Below are positions 9,881 through 18,860 of a stretch of DNA of 64,000 nt, piece after piece. Source of the DNA: Nitrososphaerota archaeon. Lineage in GTDB: Archaea; Thermoproteota; Nitrososphaeria; Nitrososphaerales; CADDZS01. Both the position numbers and the translations under genes were made by a program. Location: the NCBI GenBank assembly GCA_021325255.1, contig JAJPHP010000071.1:155891-219890 (forward strand), given 5' to 3'. Numbering within the stretch: the first letter of the stretch is position 1; each line of letters opens with the position of its first letter. The notes beneath the pieces are model-generated. The model made no database searches. It had not been told where the DNA came from and saw only the letters and a program-made list of their open reading frames with translations.

Positions 9881-10888
9881 TCAACGGCCGTAGCGTATCT
9901 TGGGGTTCAAGTACGAGTAGAGCAAATCAACAACTAAGTTGACCACGACAACGACGAGCGCGTAGAACATGACGACCCCCTGAACTAGAGGGAGGTCTTT
10001 GTACTGGATCGCTGTGAAGATCATGCTCCCAAGGCCGGGCCACCCGAAAATCAGTTCGATGACGATACTTCCTCCCATGAGGAAGGTGAACTGGACGCCG
10101 AGGATCGTCAAGGCTGGAATCATTGCATTCTTCAGCCCGCGCACAAGGACGATGTACGACTCGCTGAGCCCCTTCATCCTGTCCGTGACGATGTAATCCT
10201 CCCTCAGCACGTCGATCAGGCTTGACCTGACTGTCCTCTGTATGATTGCGGTCAGGACCAACGCGAGTGCCAGGGCTGGGAGTATGATGTGCTGAAGGGC
10301 AGAGACAAAGGCCGGCCCGTTCCCTGTTATGATGCTATCGAGAAGCAGAAAGCCGGTGACCTGGTGGACGTTGATGAAGGGATCAATTCTTCCGGACACC
10401 GGGAGTACCTTCAGGTACGCCCCAAAAACAAGTATGAAGATCAGGCCCCACACAAAGTCGGGAATGCCAAAGCCTATGTATGAGAAGGACCTTGCAAGAG
10501 TATCTACGCTCGTATTCTCCCTCACTGCTGAAAAGACCCCTATCCCAATTCCCAGAACCAGGGCAAGAAAGACGGCGAAGAGGACGAGTTCGAGCGTTGC
10601 GGGGAGTTTCTCCAAGATCACAGTGGTAACCGGCTGGTTGTAAAACAGCGATGTGCCAAAGTTTCCCGTCAGGACGTCCCTGAGCCAGATGAAATACTGC
10701 TGGTAAAGTGGTAGGTTTTCACCTAGTGCAATCCTCATCTTGTCGATGTCGGCTTGGGACGAGCCGACTCCCACCATGAAGAGGGCCGGGTCGCCGGGCA
10801 TTATCCTGAACAGTACAAATCCTATCACCGAGACTCCGAGAAGGGGAAATATGCTGTAGACTATGCGCTTCAGGAAGTAAGTGAGCAC
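9881..10888 (-). CDS. ABC transporter permease, DppB/OppB family
   Basis: This is the first membrane subunit of the peptide/solute importer. The 335-residue protein has the typical N-terminal helix (LKRIVYSIFPLLGVSVIGF), the FRIMPGDPA motif near residue 28, five further helices, and the EAA-type loop DRMKGLSESYIVLVRGLKNA. It lies between the binding protein gene (upstream, minus strand) and the DppC gene (23 bp downstream). A 304-bp gap with a stem-loop separates it from the binding-protein gene, which may uncouple expression of the abundant binding protein from the permeases. Confidence 0.92.
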   Translation of the reverse strand: MLTYFLKRIVYSIFPLLGVSVIGFVLFRIMPGDPALFMVGVGSSQADIDKMRIALGENLPLYQQYFIWLRDVLTGNFGTSLFYNQPVTTVILEKLPATLELVLFAVFLALVLGIGIGVFSAVRENTSVDTLARSFSYIGFGIPDFVWGLIFILVFGAYLKVLPVSGRIDPFINVHQVTGFLLLDSIITGNGPAFVSALQHIILPALALALVLTAIIQRTVRSSLIDVLREDYIVTDRMKGLSESYIVLVRGLKNAMIPALTILGVQFTFLMGGSIVIELIFGWPGLGSMIFTAIQYKDLPLVQGVVMFYALVVVVVNLVVDLLYSYLNPKIRYGR

Positions 10889-11067
10889 TTGGTATCCCGT
10901 TCCCTCTGTTTTTAGCCTACTTGTACTGACCGCTACCCAGCCGTCAGTGTCCTCTTATCTTCTTTGCTGAGCAAAGCAAGCATGTCAAACTCGCTCGCAC
11001 ATTCCCGAAGTTTTCTCTTTGGTCATTGGCAGAGCGGCACTTGTCAAATGATACTGCTACTGGGCGA

Positions 11068-11104
11068 GACTTTCCTTTCGAAAGGAGGAGAGGTGGGGAA
11101 AGTC
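11068..11104. repeat. Nested inverted repeat between binding-protein and permease genes
   Basis: An outer pair GACTTTCC/GGAAAGTC (11068-11075 and 11097-11104) encloses the perfect palindrome CCTTTCGAAAGG. Just upstream in the direction of transcription (11115-11160) is a long pyrimidine tract on the minus strand. The position between the stop of the binding-protein gene and the dppB start fits a partial terminator or an RNA-stabilising element. The rest of the 10889-11192 gap shows no gene. Confidence 0.45.
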
Positions 11105-11192
11105 ATGTATGGAGAACGAGAGAAAAGGAAAAGGGAGAAAGAAAGAGAGGTTGCGCGCACCTGCGCATCCCCTTTTTTGGATCTTCTTCTCG

Positions 11193-12863
11193 CTAAGTTG
11201 ACCACGACATGCTGTACGGTCGCATCCATCCCTGCGGCCACGGAGTAAAGTTGAGTTTGCTCTTCATCACGATCGGGATGTACTCCATGTACAGTGGGAT
11301 CAGCAAGCCGTTGTTCACTGCCCACTCTGCAGCGGCTTTGCCTGCGGCGTAGCGCGTCGGGTTGTCCGGTGAGGTGAAAACAGGTGTGAGCATCTGATTC
11401 GCAGTGTCCATCAGCCCGGTTACATCTGTTGCCCCCTTCGCCTTCATGCCCGCCCACATTGAGAACGGACTGTTAGGCGACATGATGTAACCAATGTCGT
11501 CCTCCGGGTCGCCCGTCGAGTTTGACCAGTCGTTGAACAACAACGCGGCGTCCGTGCCAGTGGAGCTCCTGTAAGTGTAGTACTGCGCCTCGGTCATAGT
11601 CTGTAGGTTGACGTTTATCCCGACGTTCTTCCACATCTGGGCGCACGCCTGGGCAATGTTGTAGTCTCCGGTGATCGCGCCGTTCGTAGTCAGGACCGGG
11701 AGATTCAGAGGGTTACTCGCGCTGTATCCAGCTGCTTGGAGCAAAGACTGGGCCTTGTTGGCGTCGAAGGCGATGTTGAAGTTTGGATCCCATGATTGGT
11801 AACCCGGCTCCTCGGGCAGCGAATCCGGCTGACCTATGCCTCCCAGAACGTTCTGCACCAAGCTGTTCCTGTCTATAGCGTAATTCAAAGCTTGCCTGAC
11901 TCCCGCGTCCTTGAATGCAGGGAAGTACGGAGAAACAAACCAGCACGAGACCGCAGAGACAGAGCCCTGAGCGCCTTTCAACCCGCTGGTGCTGGAAAGT
12001 TGCTTGAATACCGAGGTATCAATTGCCTGCGTGATGTCGGAGGTTCCCGACTGGACTTCGGAGGCTCTTGATGAGGGGTCGGTCACTTCCTTGAATATCG
12101 CATTGGGGATTGGCGCGGCTCCCTGCCAATAGTCAGAGAATGCCTGGAGTTTCAAGATGCCGTTCTGGTGGCTGACAAACTTGTACGGCCCGCAGGAAAT
12201 TGGGGCGGTTGCAAAGCCGTCTGCTCCAACTTTCTGATAGTAGGCCTTTGGAACAATGAATGCGTCGAGAAAACCAAACCAGACCGGGAAACCTGGATCA
12301 AATCTTGAGAGCTGTAGCGTGAGCGAGGTGCTGCTATTGACCGTAATATTCGTGATAATCCCCCAGACTCCCGCGTAGGCAAACCCCTGCGTTGCGGCCG
12401 TCTGCAATGAAAACGCAATGTCGTCCGCGGTCAGCTGTGTCCCGTCGTGGAACTTTACATCGCTCCTCACCGTCATGTTGATTACGGGATTGCTTGTCGG
12501 GTTCGAGCCCCACGACCAGTTTGAAACCACGCCTGGCTGGAATTGGAGATTTCTGTCCTGAAGGATAAATCTATCATAAATGGCATCCATCGGAGATTCT
12601 TGGATACCGTTGTGATTAAGGCGATACGGATGCAAATCGTTGATCTGGTACGGCCACGCAATGACAACGGTGTCATTCTTTCCGCTCGACGACGTTGAAC
12701 TCAGATAGTAATACGCGCCGGCGCCCGCCGCTGCCGCTACAACTACCCCTGCTGCCGTGTACTTGAGAAATCTTCTTCGTGAAACTTTCGACTGTTGACT
12801 AGGTGTTACATCTTCAGGTGCTGATGAAGCTCCTGCTTCTTCGCCCGGATTTGGATTGGACAT
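11193..12863 (-). CDS. Peptide/solute ABC substrate-binding protein with Tat signal (SBP family 5)
   Basis: This extracytoplasmic binding protein delivers peptides or similar solutes to the DppBC-type permease encoded downstream. It has 556 residues. A twin-arginine motif SRRRFLK at residues 28-34 precedes a hydrophobic segment (about 36-52) and a Ser/Gly linker, so it is probably Tat-exported and membrane-anchored. The family 5 core follows (PYQINDLHPYRLNHNG near residue 70, VKFHDGTQLTADDIAFSLQ near 133-151, then the second lobe). The ATG start has a TATA-like box about 26-34 bp upstream. It is first in the transcription unit SBP-dppB-dppC. The ligand cannot be deduced. Confidence 0.92.
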   Translation of the reverse strand: MSNPNPGEEAGASSAPEDVTPSQQSKVSRRRFLKYTAAGVVVAAAAGAGAYYYLSSTSSSGKNDTVVIAWPYQINDLHPYRLNHNGIQESPMDAIYDRFILQDRNLQFQPGVVSNWSWGSNPTSNPVINMTVRSDVKFHDGTQLTADDIAFSLQTAATQGFAYAGVWGIITNITVNSSTSLTLQLSRFDPGFPVWFGFLDAFIVPKAYYQKVGADGFATAPISCGPYKFVSHQNGILKLQAFSDYWQGAAPIPNAIFKEVTDPSSRASEVQSGTSDITQAIDTSVFKQLSSTSGLKGAQGSVSAVSCWFVSPYFPAFKDAGVRQALNYAIDRNSLVQNVLGGIGQPDSLPEEPGYQSWDPNFNIAFDANKAQSLLQAAGYSASNPLNLPVLTTNGAITGDYNIAQACAQMWKNVGINVNLQTMTEAQYYTYRSSTGTDAALLFNDWSNSTGDPEDDIGYIMSPNSPFSMWAGMKAKGATDVTGLMDTANQMLTPVFTSPDNPTRYAAGKAAAEWAVNNGLLIPLYMEYIPIVMKSKLNFTPWPQGWMRPYSMSWST

Positions 12864-12888
12864 TCACTCCCGCACAAAAATCAACGTC

Positions 12889-12907
12889 TATTTAACCTTT
12901 GTAGGAT
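12889..12907 (-). promoter_or_regulatory. TATA/BRE promoter of the Tat-type binding protein gene
   Basis: Minus-strand sequence CTACAAAGGTTAAATAGACG contains a TATA-like TTAAATA about 26-34 bases before the ATG, preceded by AAAGG where a BRE would lie. It is nearly identical in layout to the element upstream of the binding protein gene at 26828. Confidence 0.55.
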
Positions 12908-13025
12908 TTTGGGGCAATCATTTTCGTGATATTGTGCACTAACAAGAAGAAGCAAGATTGTCAACTGTGCAAATCTGCTGCTATTTCTTTGAGCATTGAA
13001 AAGATAAGAGAAGAAAATTTCGACA

Positions 13026-14018
13026 CTATACGCGCCGAAGGTCGAGTTCCCTTCCATCAAAGAGTATGCGCGGCCTCCTGACTAGGAAATCAATGTGCAG
13101 GTCAGCTCTATTCTTTCCCCCTATCGTGTGGTTGTCGCCAATTGCAATGTGAGCGGAGCCGAGTATTTTCTTGTCATCAAATTCTCCCCTGATCGATTTC
13201 CTCAGGTGATTTGCCCCAAGGCCGAGCTCGCAGAGTATCTTTGAAGAAGAGCCGTGGCGATTTTCAAGTATCTCTTGCAATCTCTTCGAGAATTCCTTGC
13301 CCTCAAAACTTGAAAGCAAGCCGCCTTTGAAATGGAGAACGAGCGGAGTCTTCAGGGATCCATAGCCCATGATGGCGCCATCGATCTCGACCTCGCCCTC
13401 AGACTCTTCTTCGATGGGAGATATTGCGGCCTCGGCGTAATCTGGGACGGCTCCCCAGTCGCCAGCCCTCACGAGTATGCTCGAGAGTGGAAAAGATTTC
13501 CTACCATTTAGGGCAAGATCGAGTCGCCGTCTTCCTTTTCCCGTCACTAGCGCGACCCTGTGAGTTCGCTCGAGTAGAGCACCCAGCCTCTTCGATTTCA
13601 AGTGAATCCGCTTCAGGTCGCGCGATGATGGGGTCTCCACGAGATCTTGGGTGAGGAAGGCAACTCTCTTTCCTTCACCAACAGCAAGTGTGCGCGCGTC
13701 GGAGTGGCCGTAGGTCACGATGCGCCTCTGATTCACGCAGAAAACTGTGACATCGTTTTCCTTCATCTGAGCGGCAAGATCTTCTAGTGGCCTCTCGTCC
13801 TGATTATCCTTTGAAATCCTGTACTCTGTGACAAGGAATCCTTTCCTCTTTGCTGCCGCTTCTGCAAGTGGACGGGCGTTCTTCTCTCCCTCCGAGTCAA
13901 ACGCGATCAGTATTGACCCTCTCTGCTTCATGCCCAGGCAGGTGTGCAGTATCGCCCTCGCTTTGACACTAGCAAGCCGATTCATGCGATTCGGTACTTT
14001 GTTACCCATTCTCTGCAT
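13026..14018 (-). CDS. M29 aminopeptidase / NicX-like metalloenzyme
   Basis: The 330-residue protein matches the family that includes thermophilic aminopeptidase (M29, aminopeptidase T) and 2,5-dihydroxypyridine dioxygenase NicX. Visible hallmarks are GDWGAVPDYAEAAISPIEEE around residue 186-205, ELGLGANH, GDNHTIGG, and the metal-binding HxD (His308-Asp310) near the C-terminus. It lies divergent to the first amidase, upstream of the importer operon. It could release amino acids from peptides or cleave a ring, and sequence alone does not decide. A second, broken member is found at 60178-61174. The start is uncertain: several Met codons lie in the first 12 residues. Confidence 0.75.
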   Translation of the reverse strand: MQRMGNKVPNRMNRLASVKARAILHTCLGMKQRGSILIAFDSEGEKNARPLAEAAAKRKGFLVTEYRISKDNQDERPLEDLAAQMKENDVTVFCVNQRRIVTYGHSDARTLAVGEGKRVAFLTQDLVETPSSRDLKRIHLKSKRLGALLERTHRVALVTGKGRRRLDLALNGRKSFPLSSILVRAGDWGAVPDYAEAAISPIEEESEGEVEIDGAIMGYGSLKTPLVLHFKGGLLSSFEGKEFSKRLQEILENRHGSSSKILCELGLGANHLRKSIRGEFDDKKILGSAHIAIGDNHTIGGKNRADLHIDFLVRRPRILFDGRELDLRRV

Positions 14019-14400
14019 ATAGGGAGAGGCACTTGATTGTATTGGATAAAGGCTTTTGGTTTAGCCAGACGAGCAAACAATCAAGGAAAGATGGAGGCCG
14101 ACGAGTACAGAAAAAGGCTGAACATCTACAGTACGTAAAGGGAAACGCAGAGCAGCTCAGTTAGGCGATAGGACTCGGAGTCCCTAGTGAGGCTAATTGC
14201 CATGGTTTGGCCATTGATTTATTAATTCTCAATAGATGCAGCGGTCACACACGCGGGCATTCTCAAATGAAAAGTACAACCCACAGATCACTCTTTTACG
14301 CGCCCTAAGCTGCCACGCCCGCCATACGAGCGGAAAGAAATAATGTGCGTATGAAGATTTTTCTAACTGTGGTTAGGGATGTGGTACAGCGTAGAACAAA
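14019..14400. other. Divergent intergenic region, no gene seen
   Basis: It separates the minus-strand M29-like gene from the plus-strand amidase. The palindrome GGACTCGGAGTCC lies near 14171 and an A/T-rich stretch (TTTATTAATTCTCAATA) near 14218-14235. A 15-codon open frame starts at 14091 (MEADEYRKRLNIYST) but has no support as a gene. No RNA gene was recognised. Confidence 0.4.
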
Positions 14401-15984
14401 TTGAGCGCACGACAACCGACTTCTCCGAAACCATTTCCAATCAAGCGACCGCTTGTCAGAATTCGCCGCCCTTCCCCAGAAAAGTTGAGAGAGATTGCCC
14501 GCCAGCAGTTCATGAGCCTTACCGACGAAGAAGTCGAGGGCATCGGACTAATCTGCGACGAATTCCTCGGCGCGATTGATCAACTGGATAGAATACCAGA
14601 GCCTGTGCAGCCAGCGAGCTACCCAGACCGCGACCCCGGCCGAAGGACCGACCCATCGGAGGACCCTTACAACGTTTTCATAACAAAGTGCCTTGTCAGG
14701 GGCGCCCAATCTGGGCCGTTGCTCGGGAAGCGCGTCGGCCTTAAAGACAACGTCTCGGTGAGAGGCGTGCGCATGACCAATGCCTCAAGGCTTGGCGAGC
14801 ACTATATCCCAAACATTGACGCAACGGTGGTCACGCGGCTACTCGACGCCGGCGCGGTGATCATCGGCAAATTGAACATGGATGACTTTTCCTTTTCCGG
14901 CACCTCTGAGACTAGCTTCTTTGGCGCTGTAAGAAATCCTGTGAACCCGGACTATTCTCCTGGCGGATCTTCCTCCGGCTCGGGAGCCGCCGTCGCGGCT
15001 GGCGCAGTTGACATTGCGATAGGCGTTGACCAGGGAGGGAGTGCGCGAACTCCCGCGTCCTGTTGCGGCGTTGTTTCAATAAAACCTACGCATGGACTAG
15101 TCTCAAGCTACGGAATCGCTTACATGGATTATACAATCGATCACGTGTGCCCAATTGCGCGTAGCGTTGAGGAGGTCGCCCTGACACTTCAGGTGATTGC
15201 AGGTTTCGACGAGAAGGACCCCGAGTGGGTAAGGTCTGACGTGCACGCTGAGAGGTATCACGACCTCCTTGTCAAGTCGGACCTTGACATTTCGAAGCTC
15301 AAGGTTGGAGTGATAACGGAGTGCCTCTCGTGGAAGGGGGCCGACCCAGAGATAAAGGAGTGTTTCGGGGTTGCAACAAAGAAACTCGAAGAGCTCGGGG
15401 CCATAGTCTCAGAGATTTCAATTCCAACAATATCGCTGACGCCGGCGATCAGGATGGCGACGCTCGTCCACTCGACGGATGCGATGTTCGATTCCTGCGG
15501 CGAAGGATACTGGCACGGCGGGGAGTACAACCCGCAGTGGAACGAGTTTGTGGGAAAGGCGAAGAAAACGATGGCTGACTACCTGCCCCCACTCTTGAAG
15601 AGCACGCTCATACTTGGCAGATATCTACGCTCGGAATACTTTAGCGTCTACCACTCAAAGGCGATGAACCTACGCAACATTCTCTTCGAAGAAGTGGAAC
15701 AGGCACTCGGGAGCTACGATGTCTTAGTCACGCCGACGAACATAGTCAAGCCTCCTATTCTGAAGGATGAGTTGCAGTTCTCGGAGGTAAGCCGGAGGGG
15801 CTTCATGCTCTCGAGTAATACGCAGGCGTTCAACATGACCGGGCATCCAGCGATTACCGTCCCGTGTGGTATGAGGGGAGGACTGCCCGTTGGGCTGCAG
15901 CTAATTGCAAAACACTGGAACGAGTCCCTTCTCTTCAAAGTGGCAAGGGCCTTCGAAAAGAGCTTTGATTGGAAAAAGATTTGA
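14401..15984 (+). CDS. Amidase, amidase-signature (AS) family
   Basis: It hydrolyses a carboxamide to acid and ammonia. The 527-residue AS enzyme has the full Ser-cisSer-Lys triad: Lys115 (GLKDN), Ser190 in GGSSSGSGAAVA, and Ser214 in DQGGSAR. Spacing of 75 and 24 residues is canonical. The DQGGS form, instead of the DTGGS of GatA, is seen in enantioselective and nitrile-pathway amidases. An N-terminal extension of about 90 residues precedes the catalytic core, also typical of that subgroup. The TTG start is forced by an in-frame TAG two codons upstream. A closely similar paralogue lies at 17202, with an LLM enzyme between them on the other strand. Confidence 0.93.
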   Translation: MSARQPTSPKPFPIKRPLVRIRRPSPEKLREIARQQFMSLTDEEVEGIGLICDEFLGAIDQLDRIPEPVQPASYPDRDPGRRTDPSEDPYNVFITKCLVRGAQSGPLLGKRVGLKDNVSVRGVRMTNASRLGEHYIPNIDATVVTRLLDAGAVIIGKLNMDDFSFSGTSETSFFGAVRNPVNPDYSPGGSSSGSGAAVAAGAVDIAIGVDQGGSARTPASCCGVVSIKPTHGLVSSYGIAYMDYTIDHVCPIARSVEEVALTLQVIAGFDEKDPEWVRSDVHAERYHDLLVKSDLDISKLKVGVITECLSWKGADPEIKECFGVATKKLEELGAIVSEISIPTISLTPAIRMATLVHSTDAMFDSCGEGYWHGGEYNPQWNEFVGKAKKTMADYLPPLLKSTLILGRYLRSEYFSVYHSKAMNLRNILFEEVEQALGSYDVLVTPTNIVKPPILKDELQFSEVSRRGFMLSSNTQAFNMTGHPAITVPCGMRGGLPVGLQLIAKHWNESLLFKVARAFEKSFDWKKI

Positions 15985-16086
15985 AGCGAGTAAGTTGCTA
16001 AAAAAAGGGAGAAGTCACTACTGTTTATTTCTAAATTAATGCTACAGCTCCCGCGTAATTTTTCTTCTTATCTTCCTTTTCTGACT

Positions 16087-17049
16087 CTATCCTTTCTTTC
16101 CAAAGTCTATAGACAACACCTTGTCGAGGTACGCTGGATCGGTTCCGATGATTGCAAGGCTCACGCCGAGCTTCTCAAGAGAGTGCAAACTATCAAAGAG
16201 TCTATCCGGCTTGCCGAAAACAACCATTGCCTCGACTATCTCTGGGGAAACCCGCTCGTAGTTCCCCTTCCTTATCTCACCTGAAATCTTTGGATCGAAA
16301 CCCGATTTTTCAAGTAAGGTCTCGCCTATCCCTGGGAAGGAAAGATACCTCTCGGCAAAGGGTCGTGCTAGTTTCAACCCCTCGCGCTGATCATCCGCGG
16401 GTATGTACGTCATGTTGCACGCAATCCCAAAGGAGGAGGTCCCACTAGCTCGCGGAGTCGACGCGATGATTTTTGTTGCATGTTTTACATACTCTATTGA
16501 AGAGAAATTTGAGAGTATGATTCCGTCGCCGATCGTCGCCGCGAGTCTTATCGCCCTGTCCCTTATTCCGGGAATGTAGATGGGGAGAGCAATCCGCTTG
16601 TTTCCGCGAAGCGATTTGACGGACTTCACCTTGAAGAAATCACCTTCGAAGTTTACCTCGTTGTCTGTTGAAAGAGAGCGCACTATCTTGACGACCTCTC
16701 TGAGTCTAGCCAGAGGCGCTCTTCCGTCTAGACTTAGGGCATTCATCGTAGACGGAGACCCAGACCCCAGCCCGAGTATGAAGCGTCCTCCACACATTTC
16801 GTAGCACTGGAGTGCCGCCACTCCAAGCGCGACCGGGTGCCTGCTGTATTGATTTACCGCGCTGGTTAGGAATGTAAGATCCTTGCACCGCTGCGAGAGC
16901 GCACCGAAGGTGAGGAATACGTCAGCGCTGCAGTTCTCGAGGTCCTCGGGGAGAGAGACACCGTAGAAGCCGGCGGTGCGCGCGCTGTTGGCAAGGTCTA
17001 CCATGGTTTCCAGTTCGGTCTGTCCTCTGATACTTAGGATTGGCTTCAA
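16087..17049 (-). CDS. LLM-class F420/flavin-dependent oxidoreductase
   Basis: It is a 320-residue TIM-barrel protein of the luciferase-like (LLM) family, which includes methylene-tetrahydromethanopterin reductase and F420-dependent dehydrogenases. Visible features are the N-terminal strand with GFYGVSLPEDLENC, the central GGRFILGLGSGSP near residue 88-100, and LPIYIPGIRDRAIRLAATIG near 149-168, typical of the barrel's second half. Cofactor F420 is likely in an archaeon, but FMN is possible. It lies between two amidase paralogues on the opposite strand. The start is a TTG that puts the first barrel strand at the N-terminus. Its substrate is unknown, perhaps a product of amide hydrolysis. Confidence 0.85.
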   Translation of the reverse strand: MKPILSIRGQTELETMVDLANSARTAGFYGVSLPEDLENCSADVFLTFGALSQRCKDLTFLTSAVNQYSRHPVALGVAALQCYEMCGGRFILGLGSGSPSTMNALSLDGRAPLARLREVVKIVRSLSTDNEVNFEGDFFKVKSVKSLRGNKRIALPIYIPGIRDRAIRLAATIGDGIILSNFSSIEYVKHATKIIASTPRASGTSSFGIACNMTYIPADDQREGLKLARPFAERYLSFPGIGETLLEKSGFDPKISGEIRKGNYERVSPEIVEAMVVFGKPDRLFDSLHSLEKLGVSLAIIGTDPAYLDKVLSIDFGKKG

Positions 17050-17201
17050 ACTGTCTTGCGAGTTCCATTCCTTCTACTCATCTAAAAAGTTCATCGCGTA
17101 AAGTTTAATCTCGCATCTTACGACCTGTTCAGAAACCGGCAATGGGGAGGATTCACTCGTGGGAAAATGCTCATTAATGGAATCCTTGATAGCGGCCTTC
17201 C

Positions 17202-18755
17202 GTGGAACCATCAATTCTTCGCCCTAAAGGAAAGATCGAGCGCTTATCCAAGGATAAGATAAGAAAGATCGCCGAGCAAGTGTACCTGAACAACCTCCCA
17301 GATGATGAGCTCTCGGACCTCCTAGAGTTGTCTGACGGTTTGCTCGCCCAATTTGACAGGGTCGACGAGCTCTTGGAGCCCACGCCCATACTGCAGTTCC
17401 CCGAGCGATATGACATACACAGGCCAACGCGGGAGGAGGATCCTCTGAACATCTTCATCACAAAGTGCCTTGTGAAGGGAGCTGCGAGCGGCCCGCTGAA
17501 GGGTAAGAAAGTCGGGCTAAAGGACAATATCAGCCTGAGGGGCGTTCCGATGACAAATGCCTCAAGGCTCTGCCAGGGGTACATACCAAACGTTGACGCG
17601 ACGGTTGCGACAAGATTGCTCGAGGCGGGAGCCGACATTGTAGGCAAGTTGAACATGGATGACATGTCCTTCGCCGGGACGTCCGAGTCAAGTTTCTACG
17701 GCGCAGTGAGGAGTCCTCACAATCCCGACTATTCTCCCGGCGGATCTTCCTCCGGCTCGGGGGCCGCGGTCGCAAATGGGGACGTGGACATTGCCCTGGC
17801 TGTGGATCAGGCGGGGAGCGCGCGCTGCCCCGCTGCGTGGAGCGGCGTGACCAGCATCAAGGCGACGCACGGGCTCGTGCCAACCTTTGGACTCGCATAC
17901 ATGGATCAGACGATAGATTACATCTGCCCGGTGACGAGGACCGTGGCGGAACTGGCGCAAGCCCTTGAAATAATCGCTGGAGAAGACGACAAAGATCCGC
18001 AGTGGGTGAGGGGGCCGATAAAAGTCGAGCAGTACTCAAGGCACCTCACGCGCGACGTAAAGAACCTGAGGATTGGGCTGATCAAAGAGTCACTCGAGTG
18101 GGAAGGCAGCGAGCAGGATGTCAACGAGGCTGTGAGGAACGCTCTGGAGAAGATGAAGCAACTCGGTGCGTACGTCGAGGAGATTTCAATCCCCATGTTC
18201 AAGGACGCGCCAGCGATATGGACAGCTGTCCTGATTCCAGCATTTGCAGCTACCGTGGATTCAAACGGCGACGGTTACGGCCACGGCGGAATGTACAACA
18301 CCCACTGGAACGAGTTCTTTGGCAAGGCTAGGAAGACCATGAGCTCGGACTATCCTCCGCTGATTAAGCTCTCCCTGATCGTTGCAAGGTACCTCAGGGA
18401 TGAGTACTTTGGCGTGCACTACTCCAAGGCGCAGAACCTGCGCAGGAAGCTCCGTGAGGAGATCGATACCTGGCTTGCAAAGTACGACGTGCTAGCGCTC
18501 CCGACAACCCCAATGAAGCCGACTAGACTTCGCTCCTCCATTTCGTTCAAGGAGATGGCAAAGACTGGAACGTTCCTAATAAACAACACTTGTGCGTTCA
18601 ACATCACCGGCCACCCGGCGATTAGCATCCCATGCGCCAAGCGCGGCGAGGGACTGCCAATCGGCCTACAATTTGTCGCAAAGCACTTTGACGAGTCAAT
18701 GCTCTTCCGCGTTGCCTACTCCTTCGAGCAATCCTTCGACTGGAGAAAATTGTGA
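17202..18755 (+). CDS. Amidase, AS family (paralogue of the gene at 14401)
   Basis: This 517-residue amidase closely resembles the enzyme at 14401 along its whole length, including the N-terminal extension and the block around YNTHWNEFFGKARKTM. The triad is Lys107, Ser182 (GGSSSGSGAAVA) and Ser206. The nucleophile motif is DQAGSAR, with Ala in place of the first Gly. It starts at GTG 17202. The next gene (EamA transporter) follows after about 105 bp on the same strand. The pair probably arose by duplication and may have diverged in substrate, because residues after the nucleophile differ (CPAAWSG against TPASCCG). Confidence 0.93.
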   Translation: MEPSILRPKGKIERLSKDKIRKIAEQVYLNNLPDDELSDLLELSDGLLAQFDRVDELLEPTPILQFPERYDIHRPTREEDPLNIFITKCLVKGAASGPLKGKKVGLKDNISLRGVPMTNASRLCQGYIPNVDATVATRLLEAGADIVGKLNMDDMSFAGTSESSFYGAVRSPHNPDYSPGGSSSGSGAAVANGDVDIALAVDQAGSARCPAAWSGVTSIKATHGLVPTFGLAYMDQTIDYICPVTRTVAELAQALEIIAGEDDKDPQWVRGPIKVEQYSRHLTRDVKNLRIGLIKESLEWEGSEQDVNEAVRNALEKMKQLGAYVEEISIPMFKDAPAIWTAVLIPAFAATVDSNGDGYGHGGMYNTHWNEFFGKARKTMSSDYPPLIKLSLIVARYLRDEYFGVHYSKAQNLRRKLREEIDTWLAKYDVLALPTTPMKPTRLRSSISFKEMAKTGTFLINNTCAFNITGHPAISIPCAKRGEGLPIGLQFVAKHFDESMLFRVAYSFEQSFDWRKL

Positions 18756-18860
18756 GAAAGGTAACTCGCCGCCAGCTGCAACTGGACTGGACACAGTATA
18801 ATAACGCCAAAAAGTAGGAGAGCAATTCGCAGTATAGAGAGACGTTCGAACATTCCCTTT

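Noticed and set aside
10964..11457. Open frames on both strands around the stem-loop
   Set aside because: They overlap the end of the binding protein gene and the repeat-rich gap, and have no conserved features.
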